Origin: Lachnoclostridium sp. An14
GTDB lineage: Bacteria > Bacillota > Clostridia > Lachnospirales > Lachnospiraceae
Reading direction: 5' to 3'
NCBI RefSeq assembly: GCF_002160755.1
Contig: NZ_NFLE01000009.1
Coordinates: forward strand, 1 to 64,000
DNA: 64,000 nt
Of this stretch, positions 18,905 to 29,205 are shown one piece after another. The translations under genes and the position numbers were made by a program. The notes beneath the pieces are model-generated. The model saw only the letters and a list, made by a program, of their open reading frames with translations, did no database searches and was not told the origin of the DNA. Positions within the stretch are counted from its first letter, which is position 1; each line of letters starts with the position of its first letter.

Positions 18905-19291
18905 ATGGCTAAAGGACATAGAGCCCAGATTAAGAGAGAAAGAAACGCACAGAAAGATACCAGACCCAGCGCCAAGTTATCTTACGCCAGAGTGTCTGTT
19001 CAGAAAGCGTGCTTTGTATTAGATGCCATCAGAGGCAAAGATGTGCAGACCGCACTTGGTATTGTAACCTACAATCCCAGATATGCTTCTACTTTGATTA
19101 AGAAATTATTGGAGTCAGCAATCGCGAACGCTGAGAACAATAATAACATGAGCGCCGAGAACCTGTACGTAGAGGAGTGCTACGCGAACAAGGGACCGAC
19201 CATGAAGAGAGTGAAACCCAGAGCACAGGGCAGAGCTTACAGGATCGAAAAGAGAATGAGCCACATCACAATCGTGCTTAATGAGAGATAG
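18905..19291 (+). CDS. rplV: 50S ribosomal protein L22
   Basis: L22 contributes the beta-hairpin that narrows the exit tunnel and can carry macrolide resistance changes. The 128-aa product ends in the hairpin KGPTMKRVKPRAQGRAYRI. The N-terminal RAQIKRERN stretch is an extra basic tail of the kind seen in Lachnospiraceae. Confidence 0.97.
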   Translation: MAKGHRAQIKRERNAQKDTRPSAKLSYARVSVQKACFVLDAIRGKDVQTALGIVTYNPRYASTLIKKLLESAIANAENNNNMSAENLYVEECYANKGPTMKRVKPRAQGRAYRIEKRMSHITIVLNER

Positions 19292-19300
19292 GAGGCAATT

Positions 19301-19957
19301 ATGGGACAGAAAGTGAATCCACACGGCCTTAGAGTCGGTGTTATTAAAGACTGGGACTCCAAGTGGTATGCTGAGGCTGACTTCGCAGACTGCTTAGTTG
19401 AGGACTATAACATCAGAACATTCCTGAAGAAGAAACTGTACGGCGCCGGCATCTCCAAGATTGAGATCGAGCGCGCATCCGATAGAGTAAGAGTGATCAT
19501 CTACACCGCAAAGCCGGGCGTTGTTATCGGTAAGGGCGGCGCAGAGATCGAGAAACTGAAGGTAGAGGTTCAGAAGCTTACGGACAAGAAGCTGTTCATC
19601 GACATCAGAGAGGTGAAAAGACCGGACCGTGACGCTCAGCTGGTTGCAGAGTCCATCGCTCAGCAGCTGGAGAACCGTGTTTCCTTCCGCCGTGCTATGA
19701 AGTCCACCATGTCCAGATCCATGAAGGCTGGCGTGAAGGGCATCAAGACCGCTGTTGCAGGCCGTCTGGGCGGAGCTGATATTGCCCGTACGGAGTTCTA
19801 CAGCGAGGGAACCATCCCGCTGCAGACGTTAAGAGCTGATATTGACTATGGTTTCGCCGAGGCCAAGACGACCTACGGAAAGTTAGGCGTTAAGGTTTGG
19901 ATCTACAAGGGCGAGGTTCTTCCTACTAAAGGAAACAAGGAAGGGAGCGATAAATAA
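19301..19957 (+). CDS. rpsC: 30S ribosomal protein S3
   Basis: S3 lines the mRNA entry channel. The 218-aa product starts [20 protein letters not shown] and has the KH-type RNA motif [13 protein letters not shown] near residue 75. It overlaps rplP by one base. Confidence 0.98.
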   Translation: MGQKVNPHGLRVGVIKDWDSKWYAEADFADCLVEDYNIRTFLKKKLYGAGISKIEIERASDRVRVIIYTAKPGVVIGKGGAEIEKLKVEVQKLTDKKLFIDIREVKRPDRDAQLVAESIAQQLENRVSFRRAMKSTMSRSMKAGVKGIKTAVAGRLGGADIARTEFYSEGTIPLQTLRADIDYGFAEAKTTYGKLGVKVWIYKGEVLPTKGNKEGSDK

Positions 19958-20394
19958 TGTTAATGCCTAAGAGAGTAAAGCGCCGCAAACAGTTCCGTGG
20001 TTCCATGGCAGGAAAGGCGCTTAGAGGAAATAAGATTTCTAACGGTGAGTTCGGTCTGGTGGCTATGGAGCCGTGCTGGATCAGATCCAATCAGATCGAG
20101 GCAGCCCGTATTGCCATGACCCGTTACATCAAGCGTGGCGGTAAAGTTTGGATTAAGATTTTCCCGGATAAGCCTGTGACTGCAAAGCCGGCTGAGACCC
20201 GAATGGGATCCGGAAAGGGCGCTCTGGAGTACTGGGTAGCAGTTGTAAAGCCGGGCCGTGTAATGTTTGAGATTGCCGGCGTTCCGGAGGAGACTGCTCG
20301 CGAGGCTCTGCGTCTTGCTATGCACAAGTTACCCTGCAAATGTAAGATTGTTTCTAAAGCAGATTTAGAAGGCGGTGATAACAGTGAAAATTAA
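19957..20394 (+). CDS. rplP: 50S ribosomal protein L16
   Basis: L16 contacts the A-site tRNA and is needed late in 50S assembly. The 145-aa sequence [15 protein letters not shown] and the [13 protein letters not shown] motif are diagnostic. The ATG overlaps the rpsC stop, and the end overlaps the rpmC start. Confidence 0.98.
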   Translation: MLMPKRVKRRKQFRGSMAGKALRGNKISNGEFGLVAMEPCWIRSNQIEAARIAMTRYIKRGGKVWIKIFPDKPVTAKPAETRMGSGKGALEYWVAVVKPGRVMFEIAGVPEETAREALRLAMHKLPCKCKIVSKADLEGGDNSEN

Positions 20395-20590
20395 TAAGTA
20401 TGTAGAAGGTTTAAAGGCAAAATCAGCTGCAGAGTTGAACGAAGAATTAGTAGCTGCTAAGAAAGAGCTTTTCAATTTAAGATTCCAGAACGCTACCAAT
20501 CAGTTAGATAACACCAGCAGAATCAAAGAGGTTCGCAAGAACATCGCCCGCATCCAGACTGTTATCACTGAGAAATCCAAGTTAGCGTAG
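20384..20590 (+). CDS. rpmC: 50S ribosomal protein L29
   Basis: L29 sits by L23 at the tunnel exit. A GTG at 20384 gives [18 protein letters not shown], 68 aa, the usual length, with a GGCGG-type site about 8 bases upstream. An in-frame GTG at 20375 would add three residues and is less likely. It overlaps the end of rplP. Confidence 0.95.
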   Translation: MKINKYVEGLKAKSAAELNEELVAAKKELFNLRFQNATNQLDNTSRIKEVRKNIARIQTVITEKSKLA

Positions 20591-20630
20591 GACTTCTTCA
20601 GAACAGAACATTTGAAAGGAGATAACTACC

Positions 20631-20885
20631 GTGGAGAGAAATTTAAGAAAAGTGCGTACTGGCAAGGTAGTGAGCAACAAGATGGACAAAACCATCGTAG
20701 TAGCTATCGAGAACCATGTGAAGCACCCGGTAATCGGAAAGATCGTTAAGAAAACTTATAAATTAAAGGCGCACGACGAGAAGAACGAGTGCGGCATCGG
20801 TGATACCGTAAGAGTAATGGAGACAAGACCGCTGTCCAAGGACAAGAGATGGAGACTTGTTGAGATTATCGAGAAGGCAAGATAA
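20631..20885 (+). CDS. rpsQ: 30S ribosomal protein S17
   Basis: S17 is a primary 16S-binding protein. The 84-aa product starts at a GTG ([20 protein letters not shown]) after GAAAGGAGA. The motif [20 protein letters not shown] is typical. Confidence 0.97.
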   Translation: MERNLRKVRTGKVVSNKMDKTIVVAIENHVKHPVIGKIVKKTYKLKAHDEKNECGIGDTVRVMETRPLSKDKRWRLVEIIEKAR

Positions 20886-20909
20886 TTTAGTCCAGGAAGG
20901 AGTATAGGC

Positions 20910-21278
20910 ATGATTCAGCAGGAAACCAGACTTAAGGTTGCCGACAATACCGGTGCGAAAGAGCTTCTTTGCATTCGTGTAATGGGCGGTTCTACCAGAA
21001 GATATGCTAATATTGGTGATATAATCGTTGCTTCCGTTAAAGATGCAACACCAGGCGGTGTTGTAAAGAAGGGCGATGTTGTAAAGGCTGTAGTGGTTCG
21101 TACGGTTAAGGGCGCTCGCCGTAAAGACGGCTCCTACATCAAGTTTGATGAGAACGCCGCGGTGATTATCAAGGACGATAAGACTCCCAGAGGAACCCGT
21201 ATCTTTGGGCCGGTAGCCAGAGAGTTAAGAGAGAAACAGTTCATGAAGATTGTTTCCCTGGCTCCGGAAGTACTGTAA
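20910..21278 (+). CDS. rplN: 50S ribosomal protein L14
   Basis: L14 lies at the subunit interface. The 122-aa sequence [20 protein letters not shown] is the near-universal start. It ends 13 bp before the rplX start. Confidence 0.98.
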   Translation: MIQQETRLKVADNTGAKELLCIRVMGGSTRRYANIGDIIVASVKDATPGGVVKKGDVVKAVVVRTVKGARRKDGSYIKFDENAAVIIKDDKTPRGTRIFGPVARELREKQFMKIVSLAPEVL

Positions 21279-21291
21279 GGAGGTACCCACT

Positions 21292-21597
21292 GTGCATAAA
21301 ATTAAGAGAGACGATTTAGTCAAAGTAATCGCAGGTAAGGATAAAGATAAGCAGGGCAAGGTTCTTCACGTAGACACGAAGAACAACAAGGTCCTGGTTG
21401 AGGGCTGCAACATGGTTACGAAACACGCGAAGCCCAGCGCAGGAAATCCCCAGGGTGGAATCACCCACAAGGAAGCTCCGATCGATATTTCCAACGTAAT
21501 GCTGGTTGTGGACGGCAAGGCTACCAGAGTCGGCTTTGAGGTTAAGGACGGCAAGAAGGTGCGCGTAGCCAAGGCTACCGGCAAGGTGATTGACTAA
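21292..21597 (+). CDS. rplX: 50S ribosomal protein L24
   Basis: L24 starts 50S assembly. A GTG at 21292 preceded by AAGGAGGT gives a 101-aa protein beginning [20 protein letters not shown], which contains the KOW motif. The frame is open 42 bases further upstream but would overlap rplN without a ribosome site. Confidence 0.96.
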   Translation: MHKIKRDDLVKVIAGKDKDKQGKVLHVDTKNNKVLVEGCNMVTKHAKPSAGNPQGGITHKEAPIDISNVMLVVDGKATRVGFEVKDGKKVRVAKATGKVID

Positions 21598-21620
21598 TTA
21601 CAGAGAGGAGGAACAGAAAG

Positions 21621-22160
21621 TTGGCTAGATTAAAAGAAATGTATCAGAGCGAAATCGTAGACGCTATGATTAAGAAATTCGGTTATAAGAACATCATGGA
21701 AGTGCCGAAGTTAGACAAGATCGTCATCAACATGGGTGTTGGCGAGGCGAAAGACAACGCGAAGGTCCTGGACTCTGCTGTAAGAGATTTGGAGATCATC
21801 TCCGGACAGAAGGCCGTTGTTACGAAGGCTAAGAAGTCCGTTGCGAACTTCAAGATCAGAGAGGGTATGGCCATCGGCTGTAAGGTAACTCTCCGCGGCG
21901 AGAGAATGTATGAGTTCGCTGATCGTCTGATCAACCTGGCTCTCCCCCGCGTGCGTGACTTCCGCGGCGTAAACCCGAACGCGTTCGACGGCAGAGGTAA
22001 CTATGCCCTTGGTATCAAAGAGCAGTTAATCTTCCCGGAGATTGAATACGATAAAGTTGACAAGGTAAGAGGTATGGACGTGATCTTCGTTACCACGGCT
22101 AAGACCGATGAGGAAGCTCGTGAACTTTTGAAATTATTCAATATGCCATTTGCTAAATAA
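21621..22160 (+). CDS. rplE: 50S ribosomal protein L5
   Basis: L5 binds 5S rRNA in the central protuberance. The 179-aa product starts at a TTG after GAGAGGAGG, an unusual but clear start. Motifs [15 protein letters not shown] and [15 protein letters not shown] are diagnostic. Confidence 0.97.
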   Translation: MARLKEMYQSEIVDAMIKKFGYKNIMEVPKLDKIVINMGVGEAKDNAKVLDSAVRDLEIISGQKAVVTKAKKSVANFKIREGMAIGCKVTLRGERMYEFADRLINLALPRVRDFRGVNPNAFDGRGNYALGIKEQLIFPEIEYDKVDKVRGMDVIFVTTAKTDEEARELLKLFNMPFAK

Positions 22161-22175
22161 TAGGAGGATGTATCA

Positions 22176-22361
22176 ATGGCTAAGACTTCAATGAAAATCA
22201 AACAGCAGCGCGATCCGAAATTCTCCACCAGAGAGTACAACCGCTGCAGAATTTGTGGCCGTCCCCACGCTTATTTAAGAAAATACGGAATTTGCAGAAT
22301 TTGCTTCCGTGAGTTAGCATACAAGGGCCAGATCCCCGGAGTTAAGAAGGCAAGCTGGTAA
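22176..22361 (+). CDS. rpsN: 30S ribosomal protein S14, zinc-binding type
   Basis: This 61-aa short form has the zinc ribbon CRICGRP...GICRICFRE, four cysteines in two CxxC pairs. It is the type Z S14 of Firmicutes. Confidence 0.97.
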   Translation: MAKTSMKIKQQRDPKFSTREYNRCRICGRPHAYLRKYGICRICFRELAYKGQIPGVKKASW

Positions 22362-22441
22362 GCATTGGACACCTGGCAGGCGGTTTTCGCCGGGCCCGGT
22401 GTACGAAATGATGATGAGAGAGTATAAGGAGGCAAATCAAA

Positions 22442-22843
22442 ATGACCATGAGCGATCCGATTGCAGATATGCTTACAAGAATCCGTAATGCGAACACTGC
22501 AAAACATGATACAGTAGATGTACCTTCTTCCAAGATGAAGCTGGCGATTGCCGACATCCTGGTAAATGAGGGCTACATTGAGAAATATGACATTGTGGAA
22601 GATGGCGCGTTCAAGACGATCCGTATCGCATTAAAGTACGGCAAGGACAAGAACGAGAGAATCATCACCGGCATCAAGAGAATTTCCAAGCCCGGTCTGC
22701 GTGTATACGCAAACAGCGAGGATATGCCGAAGGTTCTGGGCGGACTGGGAATCGCTATCGTTTCCACCAACCAGGGCGTTATCACCGATAAAGAGGCCAG
22801 AAAGCTTGGCGTAGGCGGAGAGGTTCTGGCATTCGTTTGGTAA
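22442..22843 (+). CDS. rpsH: 30S ribosomal protein S8
   Basis: S8 is a primary 16S-binding protein and in some bacteria represses the spc operon. The 133-aa product starts [18 protein letters not shown]. The C-terminal [20 protein letters not shown] is typical. Confidence 0.98.
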   Translation: MTMSDPIADMLTRIRNANTAKHDTVDVPSSKMKLAIADILVNEGYIEKYDIVEDGAFKTIRIALKYGKDKNERIITGIKRISKPGLRVYANSEDMPKVLGGLGIAIVSTNQGVITDKEARKLGVGGEVLAFVW

Positions 22844-22908
22844 TCTCAATCACGAAACACTCGGATGAGTGGAAGGATTGTTTACAAAAATAACAGAAAC
22901 TGAAAACA

Positions 22909-22930
22909 GAAAGGGCGCCAACGCCCTTTC
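22909..22930. other. Perfect hairpin between rpsH and rplF
   Basis: GAAAGGGCG (22909-22917) and CGCCCTTTC (22922-22930) form a 9-bp stem with a CCAA loop. No T run follows, so it is probably an mRNA processing or stability element rather than a terminator. Confidence 0.5.
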
Positions 22931-22960
22931 CGAAAATCTAAGTAGGAGGTAAATGGCATC

Positions 22961-23503
22961 ATGTCACGTATCGGAAGAATGCCAATCGCGATCCCGGCCG
23001 GAGTGACCGTAACGATCGCAGACGACAACAAGGTGACTGTAAAAGGTCCGAAGGGAACACTTGAAAGAGTATTACCTGCAGAGATGACGATCAAAGAGGA
23101 AGATGGTCATATCGTGGTGACGAGACCGAACGATTTAAAGAAGATGAAATCCTTACATGGTCTTACGAGAACACTGATCGCTAATATGATCCACGGCGTA
23201 ACTGAGGGCTATGAGAAGGTTCTGGAAGTAAACGGTGTTGGTTACAGAGCTGCTAAGCAGGGCAAGAAGCTGGTTCTGAACCTGGGTTACTCCCATCCCG
23301 TAGAGATGGAGGATCCGGAGGGCATCGAGACCGTTCTGGACGGACAGAACAAGATTACCGTTAAGGGCATCAGCAAAGAGAAGGTTGGCCAGTACGCTGC
23401 TGAGATCAGAGACAAGAGAAGACCTGAGCCGTACAAGGGCAAGGGAATCAAGTACGCTGATGAAGTGATCAGACGCAAAGTTGGTAAAACTGGTAAGAAA
23501 TAA
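22961..23503 (+). CDS. rplF: 50S ribosomal protein L6
   Basis: L6 supports the GTPase-associated region. The 180-aa sequence [19 protein letters not shown] and [19 protein letters not shown] are diagnostic. A 117-nt spacer with a hairpin precedes it. Confidence 0.98.
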   Translation: MSRIGRMPIAIPAGVTVTIADDNKVTVKGPKGTLERVLPAEMTIKEEDGHIVVTRPNDLKKMKSLHGLTRTLIANMIHGVTEGYEKVLEVNGVGYRAAKQGKKLVLNLGYSHPVEMEDPEGIETVLDGQNKITVKGISKEKVGQYAAEIRDKRRPEPYKGKGIKYADEVIRRKVGKTGKK

Positions 23504-23520
23504 GTAAGGAGAGTGTAAAA

Positions 23521-23889
23521 ATGGTTAGCAAGAAATCAAGAAGCGAAGTTCGCGTTAAAAAGCACGCCAGATTACGGAATCGTTTTGCAGGTACTGCAGA
23601 GAGACCGCGTTTAGCCGTGTTCAGAAGCAATAATCATATGTATGCTCAAATTATTGACGACACAGTTGGAAATACCTTAGTAGCTGCTTCTACCACCGAG
23701 AAGGCCGTGAAAGCAGAGTTAGAGCACACCGACAACGTAGAGGCTGCCGCTTACGTAGGCACCCTGGTTGCAAAGAGAGCTCTGGAGAAGGGAATCAACA
23801 CCGTTGTCTTTGATAGAGGCGGATTCATTTATCATGGTAAGGTCAAAGCTTTAGCAGAGGCTGCTAGAGAAGCTGGACTGGAATTCTAG
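23521..23889 (+). CDS. rplR: 50S ribosomal protein L18
   Basis: L18 binds 5S rRNA together with L5. The 122-aa product has the family core [20 protein letters not shown] and the C-terminal [20 protein letters not shown]. Confidence 0.98.
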   Translation: MVSKKSRSEVRVKKHARLRNRFAGTAERPRLAVFRSNNHMYAQIIDDTVGNTLVAASTTEKAVKAELEHTDNVEAAAYVGTLVAKRALEKGINTVVFDRGGFIYHGKVKALAEAAREAGLEF

Positions 23890-23909
23890 TAGAGAGGAGA
23901 ACGCACAGC

Positions 23910-24419
23910 ATGAAACGTACAATCATTGATGCAAGTCAGTTAGAGTTAAACGACAAAGTTGTTGCCATCAAGCGCGTATCTAAGACTGTTAAGGGCGGAC
24001 GTACCATGAGATTCTCTGCTTTAGTAGTTGTAGGCGATGGCAATGGACACGTAGGCGCCGGCCTTGGCAAGGCAGCCGAGGTTCCGGAGGCAATCCGCAA
24101 GGGCAAAGAGGCAGCGACGAAGAATCTGATCGAGATCCCGATGGATGAGAACAACAGCGTACCCCACGACTTTATCGGAAAGTTCGGCAGCGCCAACGTG
24201 CTGCTTAAGAGAGCTCCGGAAGGTACCGGTATCATCGCAGGCGGCCCGGCCCGTAACGTGCTGGAGCTGGCTGGAATCAAGAACATCCGTACCAAGTCCC
24301 TTGGCTCCAATAACAAGACCAACGTAGTTCTGGCTACCCTTCAGGGCCTGACTCAGATGAAGACCCCGGAGGAGGTTGCGAGACTTCGCGGCAAATCTGT
24401 AGAAGAAATCTTAGGCTAA
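23910..24419 (+). CDS. rpsE: 30S ribosomal protein S5
   Basis: S5 acts in decoding fidelity and mRNA unwinding. The 169-aa product has the dsRNA-binding-like start [19 protein letters not shown] and the loop [16 protein letters not shown], the region where spectinomycin resistance changes occur; the sequence there looks wild type. Confidence 0.98.
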   Translation: MKRTIIDASQLELNDKVVAIKRVSKTVKGGRTMRFSALVVVGDGNGHVGAGLGKAAEVPEAIRKGKEAATKNLIEIPMDENNSVPHDFIGKFGSANVLLKRAPEGTGIIAGGPARNVLELAGIKNIRTKSLGSNNKTNVVLATLQGLTQMKTPEEVARLRGKSVEEILG

Positions 24420-24433
24420 GGAGGAGAATAAAA

Positions 24434-24616
24434 ATGGCAGAGAAGTTAAAAATCACATTAGTAAAGTCTCCGATTGGCGCAGTTCCGAAGCAGAGAGCAA
24501 CCGTTGAGGCTCTTGGTCTCAAGAAACTTCACAAGACGGTTGAGATGCCCGACAACAGTGCTGTCAGAGGTATGATCCAGAGTGTGAGACACCTGGTAAA
24601 AGTAGAAGAAGTTTAA
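24434..24616 (+). CDS. rpmD: 50S ribosomal protein L30
   Basis: A 60-aa L30 of the short bacterial type with the motif [20 protein letters not shown]. It lies 14 bp after rpsE. Confidence 0.96.
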   Translation: MAEKLKITLVKSPIGAVPKQRATVEALGLKKLHKTVEMPDNSAVRGMIQSVRHLVKVEEV

Positions 24617-24640
24617 TCATAGAGCAAGGAGGTGCCAGGG

Positions 24641-25081
24641 ATGGATTTATCCAATTTAAGACCTGCAGAAGGGTCCAAGCACAGCGATAATTTCAGAAGA
24701 GGACGTGGACACGGCTCAGGCAACGGCAAGACGGCCGGCAAGGGACACAAGGGCCAGAAGGCTCGTTCCGGAGCTCCCAGACCCGGTTTCGAGGGCGGCC
24801 AGATGCCTTTATACAGACGTCTTCCCAAGAGAGGCTTTACCAATAGAAACACAAAGACGATCGTAGGTATCAACGTAGGCGCTTTAGAGAGATTTGACAA
24901 CGAGGCAGTGGTAACCGTTGAGACTCTCATTGAGTGCGGCATCGTGAAGAATCCGCGCGACGGCGTGAAGATTCTTGGAAACGGCGAGCTGACCAAGAAG
25001 CTCAACGTGAAGGCCAACGCTTTCAGCGAAGGAGCAAAGGAGAAGATTGAGGCTTTAGGTGGAACCTGCGAGGTGATCTAA
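24641..25081 (+). CDS. rplO: 50S ribosomal protein L15
   Basis: L15 is a late 50S assembly protein. The 146-aa product begins [16 protein letters not shown] at the ATG 8 bases after AAGGAGG; a GTG at 24632 lies inside that ribosome site. The Gly/Arg-rich extension [19 protein letters not shown] is typical. It ends 1 bp before secY. Confidence 0.97.
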   Translation: MDLSNLRPAEGSKHSDNFRRGRGHGSGNGKTAGKGHKGQKARSGAPRPGFEGGQMPLYRRLPKRGFTNRNTKTIVGINVGALERFDNEAVVTVETLIECGIVKNPRDGVKILGNGELTKKLNVKANAFSEGAKEKIEALGGTCEVI

Positions 25082-25082
25082 T

Positions 25083-26408
25083 ATGTTGACAACACTCAGG
25101 AATGCGTTTAAGATCCCGGATCTGCGGAAGAAACTGCTGTACACCGCCATGATGCTGGTGGTCATCCGTTTCGGCTCTCTCCTTCCCATTCCGGGTGTGG
25201 ATAAGGCATTTATCCAGGACTGGTTCGCCAGGCTGGCTAATACCGGAGACGCATTTAACTTCCTCGACGCGCTGACGGGCGGTTCCTTTACGAATATGTC
25301 CCTGTTCGCGCTGAGCATTACCCCGTACATCACATCTTCCATCATTATGCAGCTGCTCACCATAGCGATTCCAAAGCTGGAGGAGATGCAGAAGGATGGA
25401 GAGGATGGGAGAAAGAAGATTGCAGAATACACCAGATACGTGACCGTAGCCCTGGCGCTGATTCAATCCAGTGCCATGGCCATCGGTTTCGGCCGCCAGG
25501 GCCTTCTGACTACGTACAATTTCTGGAGTGTGATCGTCGTGATTTCCGCCATGACCGCAGGCAGCGCGCTGTTAATGTGGATTGGTGAGCGGATCACTCA
25601 GAACGGTATCGGAAACGGTATTTCCATCGTTCTTCTGATCAACATCATTTCCAGTCTGCCTGGAGATGTGACGACCCTGTACACCATGTTCGTCGCCTCA
25701 GCCAGCAATATCGGCATTGCCCTGGTGATCGCCATCATCATCATTGCGGTCATCATTGGCGTGGTGGTATTTGTTGTGGTCCTCCAGGACGGAGAGAGAA
25801 GGATTCCGGTACAGTATTCCAAGAAAATGCAGGGACGCCGGATGGTGGGAGGCCAGTCCACTCACATCCCGTTAAAGGTCAATACCGCAGGCGTGATCCC
25901 GGTCATTTTCGCATCTTCCATTATGTCCTTCCCGGTGGTGATCGCACAGCTACTCGGCGTGCAGGCCACAGGGATCGGCGGACACATTCTGGCAGTGTTA
26001 AACTCCTCCAACTGGTTTGTTCCGGCCCGTCCGGTATATTCCATCGGAGTGGTCATCTATGTGGCGCTGATCGTTGTATTTGCCTATTTCTACACTTCCA
26101 TCACCTTCAACCCGCTGGAAGTGGCGAATAATATGAAGAAAGCCGGAGGGTTTATTCCTGGCATCCGTCCCGGAAAGCCCACATCCGACTATCTGAACCA
26201 GATTCTGAACTACCTTGTGTTTATCGGGGCTGTTGGGCTGATCCTGATCTGCCTGCTCCCGATCATCGTGTCCGGCCTTACGGGCATCGGACATTTATCC
26301 TTCGGCGGAACGTCCATCATTATTATCGTGTCCGTAACGCTGGAGACCATCAAGGCTATTGAGTCTCAGATGCTGGTGCGCAATTACAAGGGATTCTTGA
26401 ATGACTGA
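25083..26408 (+). CDS. secY: Preprotein translocase subunit SecY
   Basis: SecY forms the membrane channel for protein export. The 441-aa product has ten hydrophobic segments. The start (LTTLRNAFKIPDLRKKLLYT), the cytoplasmic loop with YTRYVTVALALIQ and the C-terminal SQMLVRNYKGFLND are typical. It closes the spc part of the cluster and is translated directly behind rplO. Confidence 0.98.
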   Translation: MLTTLRNAFKIPDLRKKLLYTAMMLVVIRFGSLLPIPGVDKAFIQDWFARLANTGDAFNFLDALTGGSFTNMSLFALSITPYITSSIIMQLLTIAIPKLEEMQKDGEDGRKKIAEYTRYVTVALALIQSSAMAIGFGRQGLLTTYNFWSVIVVISAMTAGSALLMWIGERITQNGIGNGISIVLLINIISSLPGDVTTLYTMFVASASNIGIALVIAIIIIAVIIGVVVFVVVLQDGERRIPVQYSKKMQGRRMVGGQSTHIPLKVNTAGVIPVIFASSIMSFPVVIAQLLGVQATGIGGHILAVLNSSNWFVPARPVYSIGVVIYVALIVVFAYFYTSITFNPLEVANNMKKAGGFIPGIRPGKPTSDYLNQILNYLVFIGAVGLILICLLPIIVSGLTGIGHLSFGGTSIIIIVSVTLETIKAIESQMLVRNYKGFLND

Positions 26409-26493
26409 CAGACTTGAGGAAACACGCACACTACGCGTGTTTCTTCTGGTATAAAGGAAACTAAAGGAAATACCAAAAAAGGGGGTATAAGCA

Positions 26494-27138
26494 ATGAAAA
26501 TTATCATGTTGGGAGCTCCAGGAGCAGGAAAAGGGACTCAGGCCAAGAGGATTGCCGCCAAATACGGCATTCCCCACATTTCCACGGGGGACATTTTCCG
26601 TGCCAATATCAAGGGGGGCACGGAGCTGGGAATGAAGGCCAAGGAGTACATGGATCAGGGCAAGCTGGTGCCGGATGAGATCACCATCGGGATGCTGCTT
26701 GACCGGATCCATGAGGCTGACTGTGAGAAGGGTTATGTGCTGGACGGTTTCCCGAGGACCATTCCTCAGGCTGAGAGCCTGACAAAGGCTTTAGGCGACA
26801 TGGGAGAGGCCATCGACTACGCGGTGAATGTGGACGTTCCCGATTCCGCCATCGTATCCAGAATGGGCGGCAGACGGGCCTGCGTAAACTGCGGCGCCAC
26901 CTATCACATCGAGTTCAATCCTCCGAAACAGGAGGGCGTATGTGACGCCTGCGGCGACAAGCTGATCTTAAGGGACGACGACAAGCCGGAGACCGTACAG
27001 AACAGACTGGCTGTTTACCACGAGCAGACGCAGCCGCTGATTGATTATTACAAGAAGGCGGGTGTGCTGGCCGAGGTGGACGGAACCCAGGACATGGACA
27101 AGGTATTTGACGACATCGTAGCTATTTTAGGAGCTTAA
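26494..27138 (+). CDS. adk: Adenylate kinase
   Basis: Adk balances ATP, ADP and AMP. The 214-aa protein has the Walker A loop [14 protein letters not shown], the NMP-binding region [11 protein letters not shown], and a LID domain with a four-Cys zinc site (CVNC and CDAC), typical of Gram-positive enzymes. An 85-bp gap with GGGGG-type ribosome site separates it from secY. Confidence 0.98.
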   Translation: MKIIMLGAPGAGKGTQAKRIAAKYGIPHISTGDIFRANIKGGTELGMKAKEYMDQGKLVPDEITIGMLLDRIHEADCEKGYVLDGFPRTIPQAESLTKALGDMGEAIDYAVNVDVPDSAIVSRMGGRRACVNCGATYHIEFNPPKQEGVCDACGDKLILRDDDKPETVQNRLAVYHEQTQPLIDYYKKAGVLAEVDGTQDMDKVFDDIVAILGA

Positions 27139-27141
27139 GGA

Positions 27142-27897
27142 ATGGCAGTGACGATTAAATCGGAACGAGAAATTGAGCTCATGAGGAAGGCGGGGGAAAT
27201 CCTCGCCCGTACTCATGAGGAGCTGGCGGCGGCGATCCGTCCGGGCATGACCACCATGGACATTGACCGGCTTGGGGAGAAGATCATCCGTGGATTCGGG
27301 TGCATTCCTTCCTTCAAGAATTACAACGGCTATCCCGCCTCCATCTGCGTGTCCGTGAACGACGAGGTGGTTCACGGCATTCCTAACAAAAGGCGGCATC
27401 TGGAGGAGGGCGACATCGTCAGCCTGGATGCGGGAGTGATTTACAAGGGCTATCACTCCGACGCGGCCCGGACCCACGCCGTGGGGACGGTCAGCCCGGA
27501 GGCGGAAAAGCTCATGGAAGTCACGAGACAGTGCTTTTTTGAAGGGATTAAATTTGCAAAAGCTGGCAATCATCTAAATGATATTTCCTCCGCTATCCAG
27601 GCGTACGCGGAGAAATTCGGCTATGGGGTGGTGCGGGACCTGGTAGGCCACGGCATCGGCACCCATCTCCACGAGGATCCGGAGGTGCCGAATTTCGCCC
27701 AGAAGCGAAAGGGCATCCGGCTGGAGCCGGGCATGACCCTGGCCATCGAGCCCATGATCAACGCGGGACGCCCCGACGTGATCTGGATGGATGACGACTG
27801 GACAGTAAAAACGGAGGACGGCTCTCTTTCCGCCCACTATGAGAACACCGTTCTCATCACCGAGGGCGAGCCGGAAATCCTGTCTCTCCGTCTGTAG
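27142..27897 (+). CDS. map: Methionine aminopeptidase, type I
   Basis: Map removes the initiator Met from nascent proteins. The 251-aa pita-bread fold shows the metal ligands: Asp in SLDAGVIYKGY and SDAARTHAVG, His in GHGIGTHLHEDP, and Glu in AIEPMIN and the last ENTVLITE. It starts 3 bp after adk. Confidence 0.97.
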   Translation: MAVTIKSEREIELMRKAGEILARTHEELAAAIRPGMTTMDIDRLGEKIIRGFGCIPSFKNYNGYPASICVSVNDEVVHGIPNKRRHLEEGDIVSLDAGVIYKGYHSDAARTHAVGTVSPEAEKLMEVTRQCFFEGIKFAKAGNHLNDISSAIQAYAEKFGYGVVRDLVGHGIGTHLHEDPEVPNFAQKRKGIRLEPGMTLAIEPMINAGRPDVIWMDDDWTVKTEDGSLSAHYENTVLITEGEPEILSLRL

Positions 27898-27906
27898 GTG
27901 AGCACT

Positions 27907-28155
27907 ATGGAGTACAGAGTGGGAGATCTGGCCAGATCCCTGGCCGGGCATGACAGAGGAAATCACTTTATCATATTGGCAGAGGCCGGAGAATATGTTA
28001 TTCTGGCGGATGGAACATCACGAACCCTGGAAAAGCCAAAGAGAAAGAACAAGAAGCATATCCAGGTTATCCGCCGCGCCGGCGCCATGCCCGCCACGGA
28101 TGAGGCCGTAAGGCTCATCATCAGGGCTTACGAGAGAGAAAATCATCTTAAATAG
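27907..28155 (+). CDS. KOW-domain (L14e-like) RNA-binding protein
   Basis: An 82-aa basic protein with a KOW-like core ([20 protein letters not shown]) and a Lys-rich stretch KPKRKNKKH. It is found at this place, between map and infA, in many Clostridia and is probably a ribosome-associated RNA-binding protein; its exact role is not known. An in-frame GTG at 27898 is an alternative start that would begin right after the map stop; the ATG is preferred because TAGGTG lies about 6 bases upstream. Confidence 0.85.
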   Translation: MEYRVGDLARSLAGHDRGNHFIILAEAGEYVILADGTSRTLEKPKRKNKKHIQVIRRAGAMPATDEAVRLIIRAYERENHLK

Positions 28156-28166
28156 GAGGAAATCGG

Positions 28167-28385
28167 ATGTCTAAGGCAGATGTAATTGAAATTGAGGGAA
28201 CGGTTGTGGAGAAACTCCCCAACGCCATGTTCCAGGTAGAGCTGGAGAACGGCCATCAGGTGTTAGCTCATATCAGCGGAAAGCTGCGCATGAACTACAT
28301 CAGAATCCTTCCCGGCGACCGTGTCACCATCGAGTTATCCCCGTATGATCTTTCCAAGGGCAGGATCATCTGGAGAGACAAATAA
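28167..28385 (+). CDS. infA: Translation initiation factor IF-1
   Basis: IF-1 blocks the A site during initiation. The 72-aa S1-fold protein [20 protein letters not shown] is near-identical to other bacterial IF-1. AGGAGG precedes the ATG, 11 bp after the KOW gene. Confidence 0.98.
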   Translation: MSKADVIEIEGTVVEKLPNAMFQVELENGHQVLAHISGKLRMNYIRILPGDRVTIELSPYDLSKGRIIWRDK

Positions 28386-28463
28386 GAACCGGCGCGCACA
28401 GGCGCCGGAGAACCCCCGCGGGAAGGGAATCGGGAAAAGCCCGGGAAAATCTGAAAAAACCGC

Positions 28464-28492
28464 TTGCATTATGGGAAAATTAGTGCTATAAT
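28464..28492 (+). promoter_or_regulatory. Internal promoter of the rpmJ-rpsM-rpsK-rpsD-rpoA-rplQ group
   Basis: TTGCAT (28464-28469), 17 bp, and TATAAT (28487-28492), with TGC just before the -10 (extended -10). It lies in the 220-bp gap after infA and allows separate control of the alpha operon. A GC-rich hairpin at 28389-28408 just after infA lacks a T run. Confidence 0.75.
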
Positions 28493-28606
28493 GCTCTAGC
28501 GACTTTGTTGAGATACTGGGTGAAGTTTGCCCAAATGGAAATAGATTCCATGGGGTATACCTGAGGATCCGGCTTGTCCGGAGGTTCTGAGGAAAGGAGA
28601 ATTGCT

Positions 28607-28720
28607 GTGAAGGTTAGAGCATCAGTAAAACCGATTTGCGAAAAATGCAAAATCATCAAGCGTAAAGGCAGTATCAGAGTAATCTGTGAAAACCCGAAGC
28701 ACAAACAAAGACAAGGCTAA
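28607..28720 (+). CDS. rpmJ: 50S ribosomal protein L36
   Basis: A 37-aa protein starting at a GTG after [29 protein letters not shown] and onward. The zinc ligands are the two Cys of CEKC, a third Cys in VICENPKHK and the following His. It is the zinc-binding form of L36. The short length explains why it can be missed. Confidence 0.96.
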   Translation: MKVRASVKPICEKCKIIKRKGSIRVICENPKHKQRQG

Positions 28721-28746
28721 TTTATTAATGGAGGTGTACTACACAA

Positions 28747-29115
28747 ATGGCTCGTATTTCAGGTGTTGATTTACCAAGGGAAAAACGTGTTGAGATCGGC
28801 TTGACTTACATCTACGGCATTGGCCGTGCAAGTGCAAACCGTATTCTTGCAGAGGCTGGCGTAAATCCGGATACCCGCGTCAAGGATCTGACTGACGACG
28901 AGGTAAAGAAGATTTCAGCTGTAATCGCTGAGACTCAGGTGGTTGAGGGTGATCTTCGTAGAGAGATCGCTATGAACATCAAGAGACTTCAGGAGATCGG
29001 CTGCTATCGCGGAATCCGTCACAGAAGAAGTCTTCCGGTTCGTGGTCAGAAGACCAAGACCAACGCAAGAACCCGCAAAGGTCCGAGAAAGACTGTAGCA
29101 AATAAGAAGAAATAA
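28747..29115 (+). CDS. rpsM: 30S ribosomal protein S13
   Basis: S13 bridges the 30S head to the 50S subunit and contacts P-site tRNA. The 122-aa product has [20 protein letters not shown] and the C-terminal [19 protein letters not shown]. Confidence 0.98.
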   Translation: MARISGVDLPREKRVEIGLTYIYGIGRASANRILAEAGVNPDTRVKDLTDDEVKKISAVIAETQVVEGDLRREIAMNIKRLQEIGCYRGIRHRRSLPVRGQKTKTNARTRKGPRKTVANKKK

Positions 29116-29205
29116 TCGAAAGTAACAAGCAGTAAATGAATCACGTTGTATGTTTTAAAAACAGGAAACTGGGTTCAAGTATTCAAGAAAGTAGGTTAGT
29201 TTAAA

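Noticed and set aside
28389-28408. GC-rich hairpin after infA as a terminator
   Set aside because: No T run follows, and a strong internal promoter comes 56 bp later; a terminator function is not supported.
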